Source of the DNA: Bacillota bacterium
GTDB taxonomy: Bacteria; Bacillota; Clostridia; Christensenellales; SZUA-584
Reading direction: 5' to 3'
Length of the DNA: 64,000 bases
Assembly: GCA_023428025.1 (NCBI GenBank)
Contig: JAEYZN010000043.1
Coordinates: 1-64,000, forward strand
Of this stretch, positions 34,570-42,928 are shown piece after piece; within the stretch, counting starts at the first letter, position 1; every line of letters starts with the position of its first letter. Both the position numbers and the translations under genes were made by a program. Under the pieces are notes generated by a model that was given only the letters and a program-made list of their open reading frames with translations, did not search any database and was not told the origin of the DNA.

Positions 34570-35573
34570 AAAAAGCTTTTGCCGGGCTGGCCGTATGGCT
34601 GGTTACCGCGGTTTGGCTGTTGTCGGGATGTGCGGCGGAAATCAGTCTGCCGCAGCCGTCACGCACGGCGGCGCCTGTGGCCACGCAGATCCCCGAAGCC
34701 GCCATCAAAAAGGACAACAGGTTCCGCGTCGGGCTGTCTCTTCAGGACGATTCGCCGTTTGTGGTGCGCGTGGGCGACAAGCTCCAGCGGCTGGTGAATG
34801 AGCGGGGAGACGACATTGAGCTGGTGGTTTTCAACGGCATGGCCAACCCCAATGCCCAGATCGCCCATGTGGAATCGTTCATCTCCAGCGGGTACGACGC
34901 CATCATTCTGGACCCCATCTCCTACGAGAAATGCGCCATGGCCGTCACCATCGCACAAAACGCCGGCGTACCCCTGATCACCACGATCACACATACCTAC
35001 AACCCGACCGGATACATGAGCTTCGTCGGTTCGGATCATTACGAATCCGGCGTGATCGAAGCGGAAATGGTGGCCGATTATCTGGGCGGGCACGGCAAGG
35101 TGGTGGTGCTGGAAGGCGTGATGGGCATCAGCGCCCAGACAGGGCGGTATCAGGGATACGTGGATGTGTTCAAAAAGTATTCGGGCATCCAGATCGTGGC
35201 GGTGCAGACGGCGGCCTGGCAGCGCGACGAAGCCTACGCGATCGTGGAAAACTGGATTCGTAACGGGAAGGATTTCTCTGTTGTGCTCTCTGAGAACGAC
35301 AATATGGCGATGGGCGCCATCGAGGCCATAGAAGAACTGGACAAGAGCGGGGAGATTGCGGTGTTTGGGGTGGATGGCGACATGGATGCGCTGCAGGCCA
35401 TCAAGGACGGACGGCTGAAAGGGACGGTATTCCACAATGCACAAAAAATCGCGGAGACGCTCTATGACTGCATAATGAAGCTGAAAACGTATGAGACCAT
35501 CGAGCCGGATTATATCATTCCGTTTGAAGCCACGACGCGTGAAAACGTGGAGAAATATATTTTGGGATATTGA
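34566..35573 (+). CDS. Sugar-binding lipoprotein, sensor-associated (RbsB-like)
   Basis: A 335-residue type I binding protein with a lipoprotein signal ending in LLSGC (Cys at 21). The mature domain has SSGYDAIILDPISYEKCA, SFVGSDHYESGVIEAEM and VLSENDNMAMGAIEAIEEL. The start is GTG at 34566, overlapping the upstream stop. It is the second binding protein in the two-component operon. It could deliver ligand to the kinase, or serve the transporter at 26206. Confidence 0.8.
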   Translation: MKKAFAGLAVWLVTAVWLLSGCAAEISLPQPSRTAAPVATQIPEAAIKKDNRFRVGLSLQDDSPFVVRVGDKLQRLVNERGDDIELVVFNGMANPNAQIAHVESFISSGYDAIILDPISYEKCAMAVTIAQNAGVPLITTITHTYNPTGYMSFVGSDHYESGVIEAEMVADYLGGHGKVVVLEGVMGISAQTGRYQGYVDVFKKYSGIQIVAVQTAAWQRDEAYAIVENWIRNGKDFSVVLSENDNMAMGAIEAIEELDKSGEIAVFGVDGDMDALQAIKDGRLKGTVFHNAQKIAETLYDCIMKLKTYETIEPDYIIPFEATTRENVEKYILGY

Positions 35574-35688
35574 TGGCTCATAGAGGGCTTGGATACGTTC
35601 ATACGCAATTCGCAAAACTCTGCGGGTGTGGTACAATATGGTGGAATAGAGCATGCGGAATGTGTGCCAGGACGTGAAGGAGGCAGAG

Positions 35689-36594
35689 ATGATGATACCG
35701 GATAAGACGGAACGCAGGCGGGCGATGCTGCTCGGCAGCTTTGTGGGCGACGCTTTTGTGCTGGGCGCCCATTGGATCTATGATGTCAGCGAGATCGAGG
35801 CGCATTTTGGGGATTATCCCGCTCCGCAGGAGCCGCTGCCCGGAACGTGGCACAAGGGCAAGCATCTGGGCGATTATACGCACTATGGCGATCAGGCGCT
35901 GCTGCTGAATGAGTATCTGAAAGCGGCCAAGGGTGTCTACTCGGACGACGGCTTTCGGAAGCACTGGCAACAGCATATGAGCGGATACCGTGGCTACATG
36001 GACATGGCCAGCAAGGAGTCGCTGGCGGCCTTTGCGAAGGGTGACATGAGGGGATCGCATTCCGACGAGCTGGGCGGCGCTGCGCGCATGGCGCCTGCGC
36101 TTTACTGGGTGGACGACCCGGTGCTGGCGGTGGAGACGGTTGTAAGCCAGAGCATGCTGACCCATAACAGCGACGAGTCCTATCTGGCGACAGCGCTGTT
36201 TGCGGGAGTGACCGTGCGCGCTCTGGAGCATCCGGATGAGGGCCTCCCTGACATGCTGCGGGCATCCCTGTCCGATATGAATCGGACGGGGCAAAACGCG
36301 CTGCTGCTGGAGCGGTATCTGGAAAAGGCCGAAGCCGTCGCGGGGCGTTCGCCGGCGGATATCGCCGCGGCGTTGGGACAGAGCTGCCATGCCCGCCACG
36401 CCATACCGGTGATCATGGCGATACTGCTTTCCGAAGATGATTATCGCTCGGCGCTGCAGCTCAACGCCCGTATCGGCGGAGACTCAGCCACACGCGGCAT
36501 GATCGCGGGCGCGATATTGGGTGCGAAGAACGGCATGGCGGGAGTGCCGGAGGATTGGCTGGCGATGGTGAAGCGGCTGCCGGATCTGGAATAG
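35689..36594 (+). CDS. ADP-ribosylglycohydrolase-like protein, atypical metal sites
   Basis: A protein of about 301 residues with the all-helical ADP-ribosylglycohydrolase fold: LLGSFVGDAFVLGAHWIYD at the start and GGDSATRGMIAGAILGA near the end. The two magnesium-binding motifs differ from the norm: THYGD where TDDT-type residues are expected, and GGDSAT where GGDTDT is usual. It may be a J1-crystallin-like or metabolite-hydrolysing branch and not a protein ADP-ribose hydrolase. ATG 35689 (or 35692) follows GAAGGAGG. It stands alone after the sensory operon. Confidence 0.8.
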   Translation: MMIPDKTERRRAMLLGSFVGDAFVLGAHWIYDVSEIEAHFGDYPAPQEPLPGTWHKGKHLGDYTHYGDQALLLNEYLKAAKGVYSDDGFRKHWQQHMSGYRGYMDMASKESLAAFAKGDMRGSHSDELGGAARMAPALYWVDDPVLAVETVVSQSMLTHNSDESYLATALFAGVTVRALEHPDEGLPDMLRASLSDMNRTGQNALLLERYLEKAEAVAGRSPADIAAALGQSCHARHAIPVIMAILLSEDDYRSALQLNARIGGDSATRGMIAGAILGAKNGMAGVPEDWLAMVKRLPDLE

Positions 36595-36624
36595 CATATA
36601 TATAATGAAGTTTTTGCAGACAGC

Positions 36625-36660
36625 AATCCTCTTGGCCATGAGGCTGAGGGGATTTTTATT
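36625..36660 (+). terminator. Terminator after the ADP-ribosylglycohydrolase-like gene
   Basis: AATCCTCTTGGCC pairs with GGCTGAGGGGATT through several G-T pairs around ATGA, then TTTTATTT. Confidence 0.7.
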
Positions 36661-36730
36661 TCAATGCTCTCGCCATAACATGCGGGATAACTGACAGTTT
36701 CACATTAAAACATATGTCAGAAAAAATGTT

Positions 36731-36788
36731 AAACAAGTGCCTAACATATGTTTGACATTTGTCATGGGATGTGTTAACATACGTTTAA
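36731..36788 (+). promoter_or_regulatory. Promoter-operator of the SorC/second sugar transporter region (copy 1)
   Basis: TTGACA at 36752-36757 and TAACAT at 36775-36780 (17-base spacer) sit in a block that is repeated at 44302-44360. Shared parts include AAACAAGTGCC, ATATGTTTGAC and TGTTAA. An AACATATGTT palindrome overlaps the -35 box, and another ACATATGT lies at about 36710. This looks like a SorC-controlled promoter. The rest of the 36595-36995 gap (after the terminator) has no open frame of note. Confidence 0.6.
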
Positions 36789-36995
36789 GGTCTTAAAGAG
36801 CAACCAAATTAAGTTTTAACCCAAAAACAACGAGACACCAAAAATTTACATAACTATGTCTGGCGTTTATTTTTTGTAAAGCTTATCCGCCAGAGTCTAT
36901 TAACTGATGCCATTTGATGTGTTTATGTGAAAGCGGCTTGATCTGACAGAGACGAGAATTGTCGGAGGAGTTTTATAAGAGATGGAGCGGTGCAG

Positions 36996-37958
36996 ATGAC
37001 GCGATACGATATGCAGTTGATGGTGCAGGTGGCCAAAATGTACTACTCGGAAGGGCTCAAGCAGGACGACATCGCCTACAAGCTGGGGATATCCAGATCC
37101 TCCATTTCGCTGATACTGACTCAGGCCAAAGAGACAGGGCTCGTCGAGATCAATATCAAAGACCCCCGTAAAAATGTTCAGAGCATCGCGGACAGAATGA
37201 TCATGGAATTCGGGCTGGAAGACTGCCTGGTGATCCCCACCGTGACGGATTCCATTCATATCATCAACAAGGTCATCGTATCGCAGGGGGCGGACTTCGC
37301 GGAAGACATACTGGCCTCCAACTCGACAGTCGGTATAGCATGGGGGCTGACATGCTACGAATTCATGCTTTCATTCATGAACAGGCGGCAACTCAGCGGG
37401 ATAAATGTTATCCCGTTGATCGGCGGGACATCGCGCATATCCTCCGAGTATCAGCTGAACGAGATGGTGCGGATGTTTGCCGAAACGCTGCACGGCACGC
37501 CGACCTTCATTTACGCCCCGGCTATTGCGGAATCCATATCGGACAAAGAGCTTTACATGCAAAGCGCGTCGATGAAGGCGGTCATGAAGAAGTGGGATGA
37601 GATGGATGCCGCGGTGATCTCCGCCGGCGCTCCGCCCGAGAGCTACAGCCATGATCTGGCCGCGTCGGTGCATCTGCAGCCACTGGACGAAAGCCGGGCG
37701 GTGGGCGATATCTGCGCCAGACGGTTCAACCTGGCCGGTGAATTCATCGAGGATGATTACAGCCGGCGGATCATGGGGATCAGCGAGCAGCAGCTGCGGA
37801 GGATCAAAAAAGTTATCTGCGTCGCGGCAGGCCGTCATAAGACACTGGCCATCATCGGCGCGCTGCGGACCGGAATCATCAAATACATGGTGCTGGACGA
37901 GGAGACGGCGCGCGGCGTGCTCAACCTTTGCGACCGGTTGATCGCCAGCCAGGCCTGA
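36996..37958 (+). CDS. SorC-family sugar-sensing transcription regulator (copy 1)
   Basis: A 320-residue regulator: an N-terminal HTH with MVQVAKMYYSEGLKQDDIAY and LGISRSSISLIL, then a sugar-phosphate-sensing domain with STVGIAWGLTCYEFMLSF, NVIPLIGGTSRISSEYQ and YAPAIAESISDKELY. It is strikingly similar along its whole length to the regulator at 52715. ATG 36996 has GGAG eight bases upstream; GTG 36990 is the alternative. It heads the second transport cluster and probably acts on the repeated promoter elements at 36731 and 44302. Confidence 0.9.
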   Translation: MTRYDMQLMVQVAKMYYSEGLKQDDIAYKLGISRSSISLILTQAKETGLVEINIKDPRKNVQSIADRMIMEFGLEDCLVIPTVTDSIHIINKVIVSQGADFAEDILASNSTVGIAWGLTCYEFMLSFMNRRQLSGINVIPLIGGTSRISSEYQLNEMVRMFAETLHGTPTFIYAPAIAESISDKELYMQSASMKAVMKKWDEMDAAVISAGAPPESYSHDLAASVHLQPLDESRAVGDICARRFNLAGEFIEDDYSRRIMGISEQQLRRIKKVICVAAGRHKTLAIIGALRTGIIKYMVLDEETARGVLNLCDRLIASQA

Positions 37959-37977
37959 AGCTTTAAGAATATACGGA

Positions 37978-38005
37978 TTAATCAATTGCGCTTGCGGTTG
38001 ATTAA
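37978..38005 (+). promoter_or_regulatory. Inverted repeat before the second binding-protein gene
   Basis: TTAATCAA at 37978-37985 and TTGATTAA at 37998-38005, separated by 12 bases, lie between the SorC gene and the binding-protein gene, 25 bases before its start. It may be an operator or a weak hairpin. Confidence 0.4.
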
Positions 38006-38030
38006 GAATAAAAAATACAGGAGGAATAAA

Positions 38031-39167
38031 ATGAGAAAGGTAATCGTGGTTTTCTTGAGCCTGCTGCTTGCGGTTGTTATGATGGCAGGATGCCAGCCGT
38101 CTGCACCGGCCGAGTCTGAAGCGCCCGCTTCGGAAGCGCCGGCAGCCACGGAAGAAGTGGCAGCACCCACTGACCAGCCCGCGGAAGAGGACAAGACGGC
38201 AGAGGGAATGAAGATCGCGTACTTCGTTTCCACGCTGGCCAACGAATTCCACCAGGCGCGCGCTCAGGCGGCGGTTGACTATGCGAAGGAAAAGTATGGC
38301 GCGGAAGTCACCATCTTTGACGGCAAATCCGACGCGAACGTGATGACGCAGAACGTTGACATGCTGGCCACGTCCGACTTTAACGGCGCATCCCTGCAGA
38401 TCTGGGAAGCTGAAGCCGCCACACCCGGCGTGCTGGCCGCTCTGGATCAGGGCATCGCTGTAACGTCGTTCTTCAGCCCGCTGGGCGACACGGGCATCCC
38501 GACATACCGCAGCGACGAGGCCGGCGGTTCTTTCCAGATGGGCGCTGATGCGGCCAAGAAGTGGACCGAAGCCAACCCCGATAAGCCGATCGTGACCGTT
38601 CAGCTGGGCTGGCCGGACAACAGGGAGGTGAAGACGGGCCGGACCGACCCGTTCGTGCAGGGCATTGAGAGCGTTGTGGGCAAAGGCAACTTCACCGACC
38701 TCGGCTGCATCGACTCCAAGGGCAGCGCGGACGCCACCAAGGAAGCGCTCAGCAATATCCTGGTGACGAACCCAGAAGTCAACATCATCTATTCGGAAGC
38801 GGGCGACCTGACCCCCGGCGCGATGGCGGCTCTGGTTGACGCCGGCCGCGGCACGATGGACAACGGCAAGCCGACAACGGAGATCGTCTGCAGCGTGGAC
38901 TGCCCGGTCTCCGAGCTCAAGGACATCTTCAACCCGAACAGCTCGCTGAAGGCTTCTCTGGGTCTGCCCCCGATCGGCACGTCTCAGGCCATCATCGACA
39001 TGATCGTGAAGATCTACCTCGGAGAGATCGCGCCCACCTCTCAGCCGGCCGAAGAAATCTTTGGGCCTGTGCAGGTGGTGGATGCGTGGAACATGACGCT
39101 GGAAGATGCGCTCAAATGGTACAACGAGCAGTTTGGCACCAGCCTGACTGCGGCCGATGTGTCATAA
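38031..39167 (+). CDS. Sugar ABC transporter substrate-binding lipoprotein (second system)
   Basis: A 378-residue lipoprotein: signal peptide with lipobox MMAGC (Cys at 21), a long Ala/Glu/Pro-rich linker, then KIAYFVSTLANEFHQARAQA, a typical type I sugar-binding opening. ATG 38031 has CAGGAGG upstream; a longer frame from 37986 is rejected. It is followed by two hairpins and then the ATPase and two permease genes of the same importer. Ligand not known; L-pentose or pentulose is suggested by the linked kinase and epimerases. Confidence 0.88.
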   Translation: MRKVIVVFLSLLLAVVMMAGCQPSAPAESEAPASEAPAATEEVAAPTDQPAEEDKTAEGMKIAYFVSTLANEFHQARAQAAVDYAKEKYGAEVTIFDGKSDANVMTQNVDMLATSDFNGASLQIWEAEAATPGVLAALDQGIAVTSFFSPLGDTGIPTYRSDEAGGSFQMGADAAKKWTEANPDKPIVTVQLGWPDNREVKTGRTDPFVQGIESVVGKGNFTDLGCIDSKGSADATKEALSNILVTNPEVNIIYSEAGDLTPGAMAALVDAGRGTMDNGKPTTEIVCSVDCPVSELKDIFNPNSSLKASLGLPPIGTSQAIIDMIVKIYLGEIAPTSQPAEEIFGPVQVVDAWNMTLEDALKWYNEQFGTSLTAADVS

Positions 39168-39192
39168 CAGCAAGGGAACAGAACAAACATGG

Positions 39193-39262
39193 CGGGAGGA
39201 GGGCCTTCGGGCTTTCCTCCCGGCAATTCCAGGCCCCCGAAAAGACGAAGCTTTTTGGGGCA
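39193..39262 (+). other. Two hairpins between binding-protein and ATPase genes
   Basis: The first stem pairs CGGGAGGA with TCCTCCCG around a GCC-TTC-GGC inner stem. The second pairs CCCC-AAAAG with CTTTT-GGGG. They occupy the same place as the hairpin at 26128 in the first transporter operon and may likewise set unequal expression. Confidence 0.55.
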
Positions 39263-39282
39263 AATTGAATGGGGAGAGAGTT

Positions 39283-40776
39283 ATGAGCGAGTATGCGTTG
39301 GAAATCAAAAACCTGGTCAAAGATTTTCCGGGTGTCAGGGCGGTCAACGACGTAAGCTTCAGCATCAGGAAAAACACCATCCACTGCCTTGTCGGTGAAA
39401 ACGGCGCCGGGAAATCCACGCTGATCAAGATACTGACGGGCGCTTTTGCCAGGACGTCGGGAACGATCTATCTCAACGGCAATGAATACACAGCCGGCAG
39501 CCCCAAGGAAGCGGGCGAAAAAGGCATCAGCACGCTTTTTCAGGAACTGAATGTGGTGGATCAGCTGACCGTGGAGGAAAACCTGACGCTGGGCATTGAA
39601 GATACGAAGTTCGGCTTTTTGCGCAAGACAGACAAGATCAAAAAAATACTCGAAGTTTTGAAGCATATCGAGCCAAGCATCAATCCGAAGGAGCGCGTAT
39701 CCCGGCTGAGCGTAGCGAAAAAGCAGATCATCGAAATCGCCAAGGCGGTGGCTTCGGATGCGGACATCATCATCATGGATGAGCCTACCGCCGCGTTGTC
39801 GGAAGGCGAGATCGAGCGGCTTTTCAAGATCGTAAAAAGACTTCGCGAACAAAACGTGACGGTGATTTACATATCACACAGGCTGGACGAGATATTTGAA
39901 CTGGGCGACTACGTCACGGTCATGCGTGACGGGAAACATATAGAGACGAAGCCGATGGCAGAGGTGAAGGACCGCATGGACCTGATCCGCATGATGATCG
40001 GCAAAACGGTGATGGAATCGTATGTGGCCAAGGAAGAGCAGCCGGAAGAGGTGCTGCTGGAGGTAAAGCATATATCCAACCACAAGCTCAAAGACATCTC
40101 CTTCGATGTGAAAAAGGGAGAGATCGTCGGATTCTACGGGCTGGTGGGCGCAGGCAAAACGGAGCTTGCGCGCGCGATATTCGGAGCAGACCGCTACTCC
40201 GGGCAGATTGGTTTCGCAGGAAAGAAGCTGGGGCAGACGCCGGTGAAAACCATCGAAGCGGGAATCGCGTTCGTGCCCGAAGAACGGCGCACCCAAGGCC
40301 TGTTCACGCTGCTGACCATTCGCCGCAACATTCCGGTGATGAACATGAAGAGGATCACCAGCAGCGGCATGATCAGTGCGGCCAAGGAAAAGGCGGCGGC
40401 GAAGGAGTCCATCGGCAAACTCAACATCAAAACGGATTCGATGGAAAAGGAAACGGCCAAGCTGTCGGGCGGCAACCAGCAGAAGGTGGTATTCGCCAAG
40501 TGCCTGTTCGCGGATGCGCAGCTTTTGCTGCTCGATGAACCGACAAGGGGCATCGATGTGGGAGCGAAGGCGGAGATATACCAGATCATACGCGATCTGG
40601 CCAAAGAGGGAAAATCCATACTCTTCTTCTCATCGGAGCTGCCGGAGATCCTCAATTCGTGTGACCGCATATTCCTGCTGTATGAAGGTGAACTGAGATC
40701 GGAACTGAAAAACGGGCAGGACATCGACGCGCAGCGGATCATTCATATCTGTACAGGGGGGGTGTGCGAACAGTGA
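39283..40776 (+). CDS. Sugar ABC transporter ATPase, duplicated (second system)
   Basis: A 497-residue RbsA/MglA-type tandem ATPase. Domain 1: GENGAGKST, LSVAKKQIIEIAKAV and IIIMDEPTAALS. Domain 2: GLVGAGKTELARAIFG, LSGGNQQKVVFAKCL and LLLLDEPTRGID. ATG 39283 (MSEYALEIKNLV) has GGGGAGAG upstream; a longer frame from 39157 covers the hairpins and is rejected. The stop overlaps the first permease start by four bases (GTGA). Confidence 0.93.
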   Translation: MSEYALEIKNLVKDFPGVRAVNDVSFSIRKNTIHCLVGENGAGKSTLIKILTGAFARTSGTIYLNGNEYTAGSPKEAGEKGISTLFQELNVVDQLTVEENLTLGIEDTKFGFLRKTDKIKKILEVLKHIEPSINPKERVSRLSVAKKQIIEIAKAVASDADIIIMDEPTAALSEGEIERLFKIVKRLREQNVTVIYISHRLDEIFELGDYVTVMRDGKHIETKPMAEVKDRMDLIRMMIGKTVMESYVAKEEQPEEVLLEVKHISNHKLKDISFDVKKGEIVGFYGLVGAGKTELARAIFGADRYSGQIGFAGKKLGQTPVKTIEAGIAFVPEERRTQGLFTLLTIRRNIPVMNMKRITSSGMISAAKEKAAAKESIGKLNIKTDSMEKETAKLSGGNQQKVVFAKCLFADAQLLLLDEPTRGIDVGAKAEIYQIIRDLAKEGKSILFFSSELPEILNSCDRIFLLYEGELRSELKNGQDIDAQRIIHICTGGVCEQ

Positions 40777-41789
40777 ATAAGAAAACGGGCAATGTTCTGA
40801 GCAGAGGAAAGATGAGCAACGAATCGTTTATCAACCTCTCCATGCTGGCGGTGCTTCTGGTGATATTTGCGCTGGCCAGCATCTTCATACCAAAATATTT
40901 TTCTGTGCCGATTGTTTTAAACCTGCTGGCAAACAACTGGTACATTGTGATTTTGGGTATCGGCGTGACGTTCCTGCTCATCACGGGACACTTTGACATG
41001 TCGGTCGGCGGCATTATCGCGATGTCCGGCGTACTGGCGGCTTATTTCTGCCAGACGCAGCAGGCGGGGTTCTCGGAGCTGGCGACGGGCCTTGGCATGG
41101 GCTATGGTATCAGCGTGGTACTGGCGCTGCTGCTGTGCCTGGTGATCGGCCTGATCAACGCGTTTTTTATCGCCAGGCTGAAAGTCGCGTCCATCATCGT
41201 GACGCTGGGGACAATGTCCATCGCGCGGGGTGTGGCGGAGGTGCTGACGCAGGGGGCGCAGCGCAGTGCGGGTCTGCCGGATATATACGGCGTGATTGGC
41301 AACGTGTCGCTGATCGGCCCCATCAAGATCGCGGTCATCATCGCCGTCTTGATGGTGGTGTTGGCGTTGTTTGTGGAGAAGAGGACAACGTTCGGGCGGC
41401 GGACTTACCTGATCGGCGCGAACCGGGAAGCGGCGCGGCTGTCGGGCATCAAGGTGGAGCGGCACATCACGCTGCTGTATCTCTTGAGCGCGCTGCTGGC
41501 CGGCACGACGGGCATCATATTGGCGTCCGAGAGCCGGGCTGCCATATCGACGCGCGGCGAGGGCTTCGAATTTAACGCGCTGGTGGTGACGCTGTTGGGC
41601 GGCACCAATATCAACGGCGGTTTCGGCTCTGTCGCGGGCACGGTGGTGGGCGCGCTGATCATCGGTGTCATCACCTCGGCGGCGACCAGCCTGCTGCTGC
41701 GGCCCGAATGGCAGTTCATACTGAAGGGCGTGGTCACATTCCTCGCGATAATGGCGCAGAGGTATGCCCTGGACAAACGCAACGCGTAG
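40773..41789 (+). CDS. Sugar ABC transporter permease 1 (second system)
   Basis: A 338-residue RbsC-like permease. Family phrases LITGHFDMSVGGIIAMSG and GGTNINGGFGSVAGTVVG are present. Start GTG 40773 overlaps the ATPase stop; GTG 40764 is also possible. It is followed by a different permease gene, so this importer probably uses a heterodimeric channel, unlike the first system. Confidence 0.92.
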   Translation: MNKKTGNVLSRGKMSNESFINLSMLAVLLVIFALASIFIPKYFSVPIVLNLLANNWYIVILGIGVTFLLITGHFDMSVGGIIAMSGVLAAYFCQTQQAGFSELATGLGMGYGISVVLALLLCLVIGLINAFFIARLKVASIIVTLGTMSIARGVAEVLTQGAQRSAGLPDIYGVIGNVSLIGPIKIAVIIAVLMVVLALFVEKRTTFGRRTYLIGANREAARLSGIKVERHITLLYLLSALLAGTTGIILASESRAAISTRGEGFEFNALVVTLLGGTNINGGFGSVAGTVVGALIIGVITSAATSLLLRPEWQFILKGVVTFLAIMAQRYALDKRNA

Positions 41790-41807
41790 TGCGGGGAGGC
41801 GGAAACG

Positions 41808-42854
41808 ATGAGTAATGGAAAGGTGAAGGACATGGGGGAAAGAGGCACCGCGCCGGATCGCAAGCACATATCGGGCCAGAACATCATCAAAAGCATCTAT
41901 GTGTATGTGATATTGCTGGCCGTGGTGGTTATATTGAGCCTGCTGCAGGGCGAACTGTTTCAAAGAGGTAACTTTCTTTTTTGGGGAAATGTAACGAACA
42001 TTATCCGATATTCGGTACCGATTATCATTATCAGCAGCGCGTTCACGTTTATCATGATATCCGGCAATATCGACCTGTCGGTGGGCAGTATTTTGAGCCT
42101 GACCACAGTCTTCTACTCAATCCTGGTGCTGAATGGCTTTGCGTTTTTGCCGGCCCTGCTGCTGACCCTGGGGCTGGGCACGGTTCTGGGATTCATTAAC
42201 GGATGGCTGGTCATGAAACTGCGCATCACGCCTGTTATCGCGACGCTGATCACGATGAATGTGTATCAGGGGGTGGCGCGATATCTGGTGCCGGAGGGCA
42301 TTTCGGCGATAAAAAGTGATGAGGTGCTGAAAATGCCGGGCTGGATGGGCGACTTTGCGCGCACGGAGATACTGAAGGATTCGGGGATATCGTGGGCGGT
42401 TATCGTCACCGTAATTATTGTTGTGGCGCTGGTGGTGGTGCAACGGCGGACGGTGCTGGGCAAATACATCGCCGCGGTGGGCGGAAACAGGACGGCGGCG
42501 GAGTTGTCGGGCATCAATGCTGTCAAGGTGGTCTGGGGCGTGTACATCATGATGGGGGCGCTTTCCGCTTTGGCGGGCGTGGCGCGGGGCAGTTATCTGA
42601 CGATCGGCGAGCCTTACACGGGTATCGGCATGGAGACGGAAGCGATCATTGCGGTGCTGCTGGGGGGCACGGTGTTCACCGGCGGAGAGGGCTCGGTGGT
42701 CAAATCGGTCATCGGCGCGCTCATCATCGTCTGCCTGACGCTGGGTTTGAAATCGGTTATACCGGCATACTGGCAGTCACTCGCGATGGGCGTGGTGCTG
42801 GTGCTGGCGGTGGCGCTGAACCATATGCTGTCCAAGGAAAAATTAGCGGCGTAA
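41808..42854 (+). CDS. Sugar ABC transporter permease 2 (second system)
   Basis: A 348-residue RbsC-like permease, clearly distinct from permease 1. Family phrases ISGNIDLSVGSILSLTT and GGTVFTGGEGSVVKSVIG are present. It starts 18 bases after permease 1 and ends the transport part of the cluster; the convergent foldase gene and its terminator follow. Confidence 0.92.
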   Translation: MSNGKVKDMGERGTAPDRKHISGQNIIKSIYVYVILLAVVVILSLLQGELFQRGNFLFWGNVTNIIRYSVPIIIISSAFTFIMISGNIDLSVGSILSLTTVFYSILVLNGFAFLPALLLTLGLGTVLGFINGWLVMKLRITPVIATLITMNVYQGVARYLVPEGISAIKSDEVLKMPGWMGDFARTEILKDSGISWAVIVTVIIVVALVVVQRRTVLGKYIAAVGGNRTAAELSGINAVKVVWGVYIMMGALSALAGVARGSYLTIGEPYTGIGMETEAIIAVLLGGTVFTGGEGSVVKSVIGALIIVCLTLGLKSVIPAYWQSLAMGVVLVLAVALNHMLSKEKLAA

Positions 42855-42883
42855 TACATATTAATGAGGATATCAGCGAAAAC

Positions 42884-42916
42884 AAAAGCGCCTTACCGGA
42901 TGAAAGTAAGGCGCTT
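42884..42916 (-). terminator. Terminator of the foldase gene, probably bidirectional
   Basis: AAGCGCCTTAC / GTAAGGCGCTT stem. On the minus strand it is followed by TTTGTTTT just after the foldase stop; on the plus strand it follows the permease 2 gene by about 30 bases. Confidence 0.75.
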
Positions 42917-42928
42917 GCAGATATCGGC

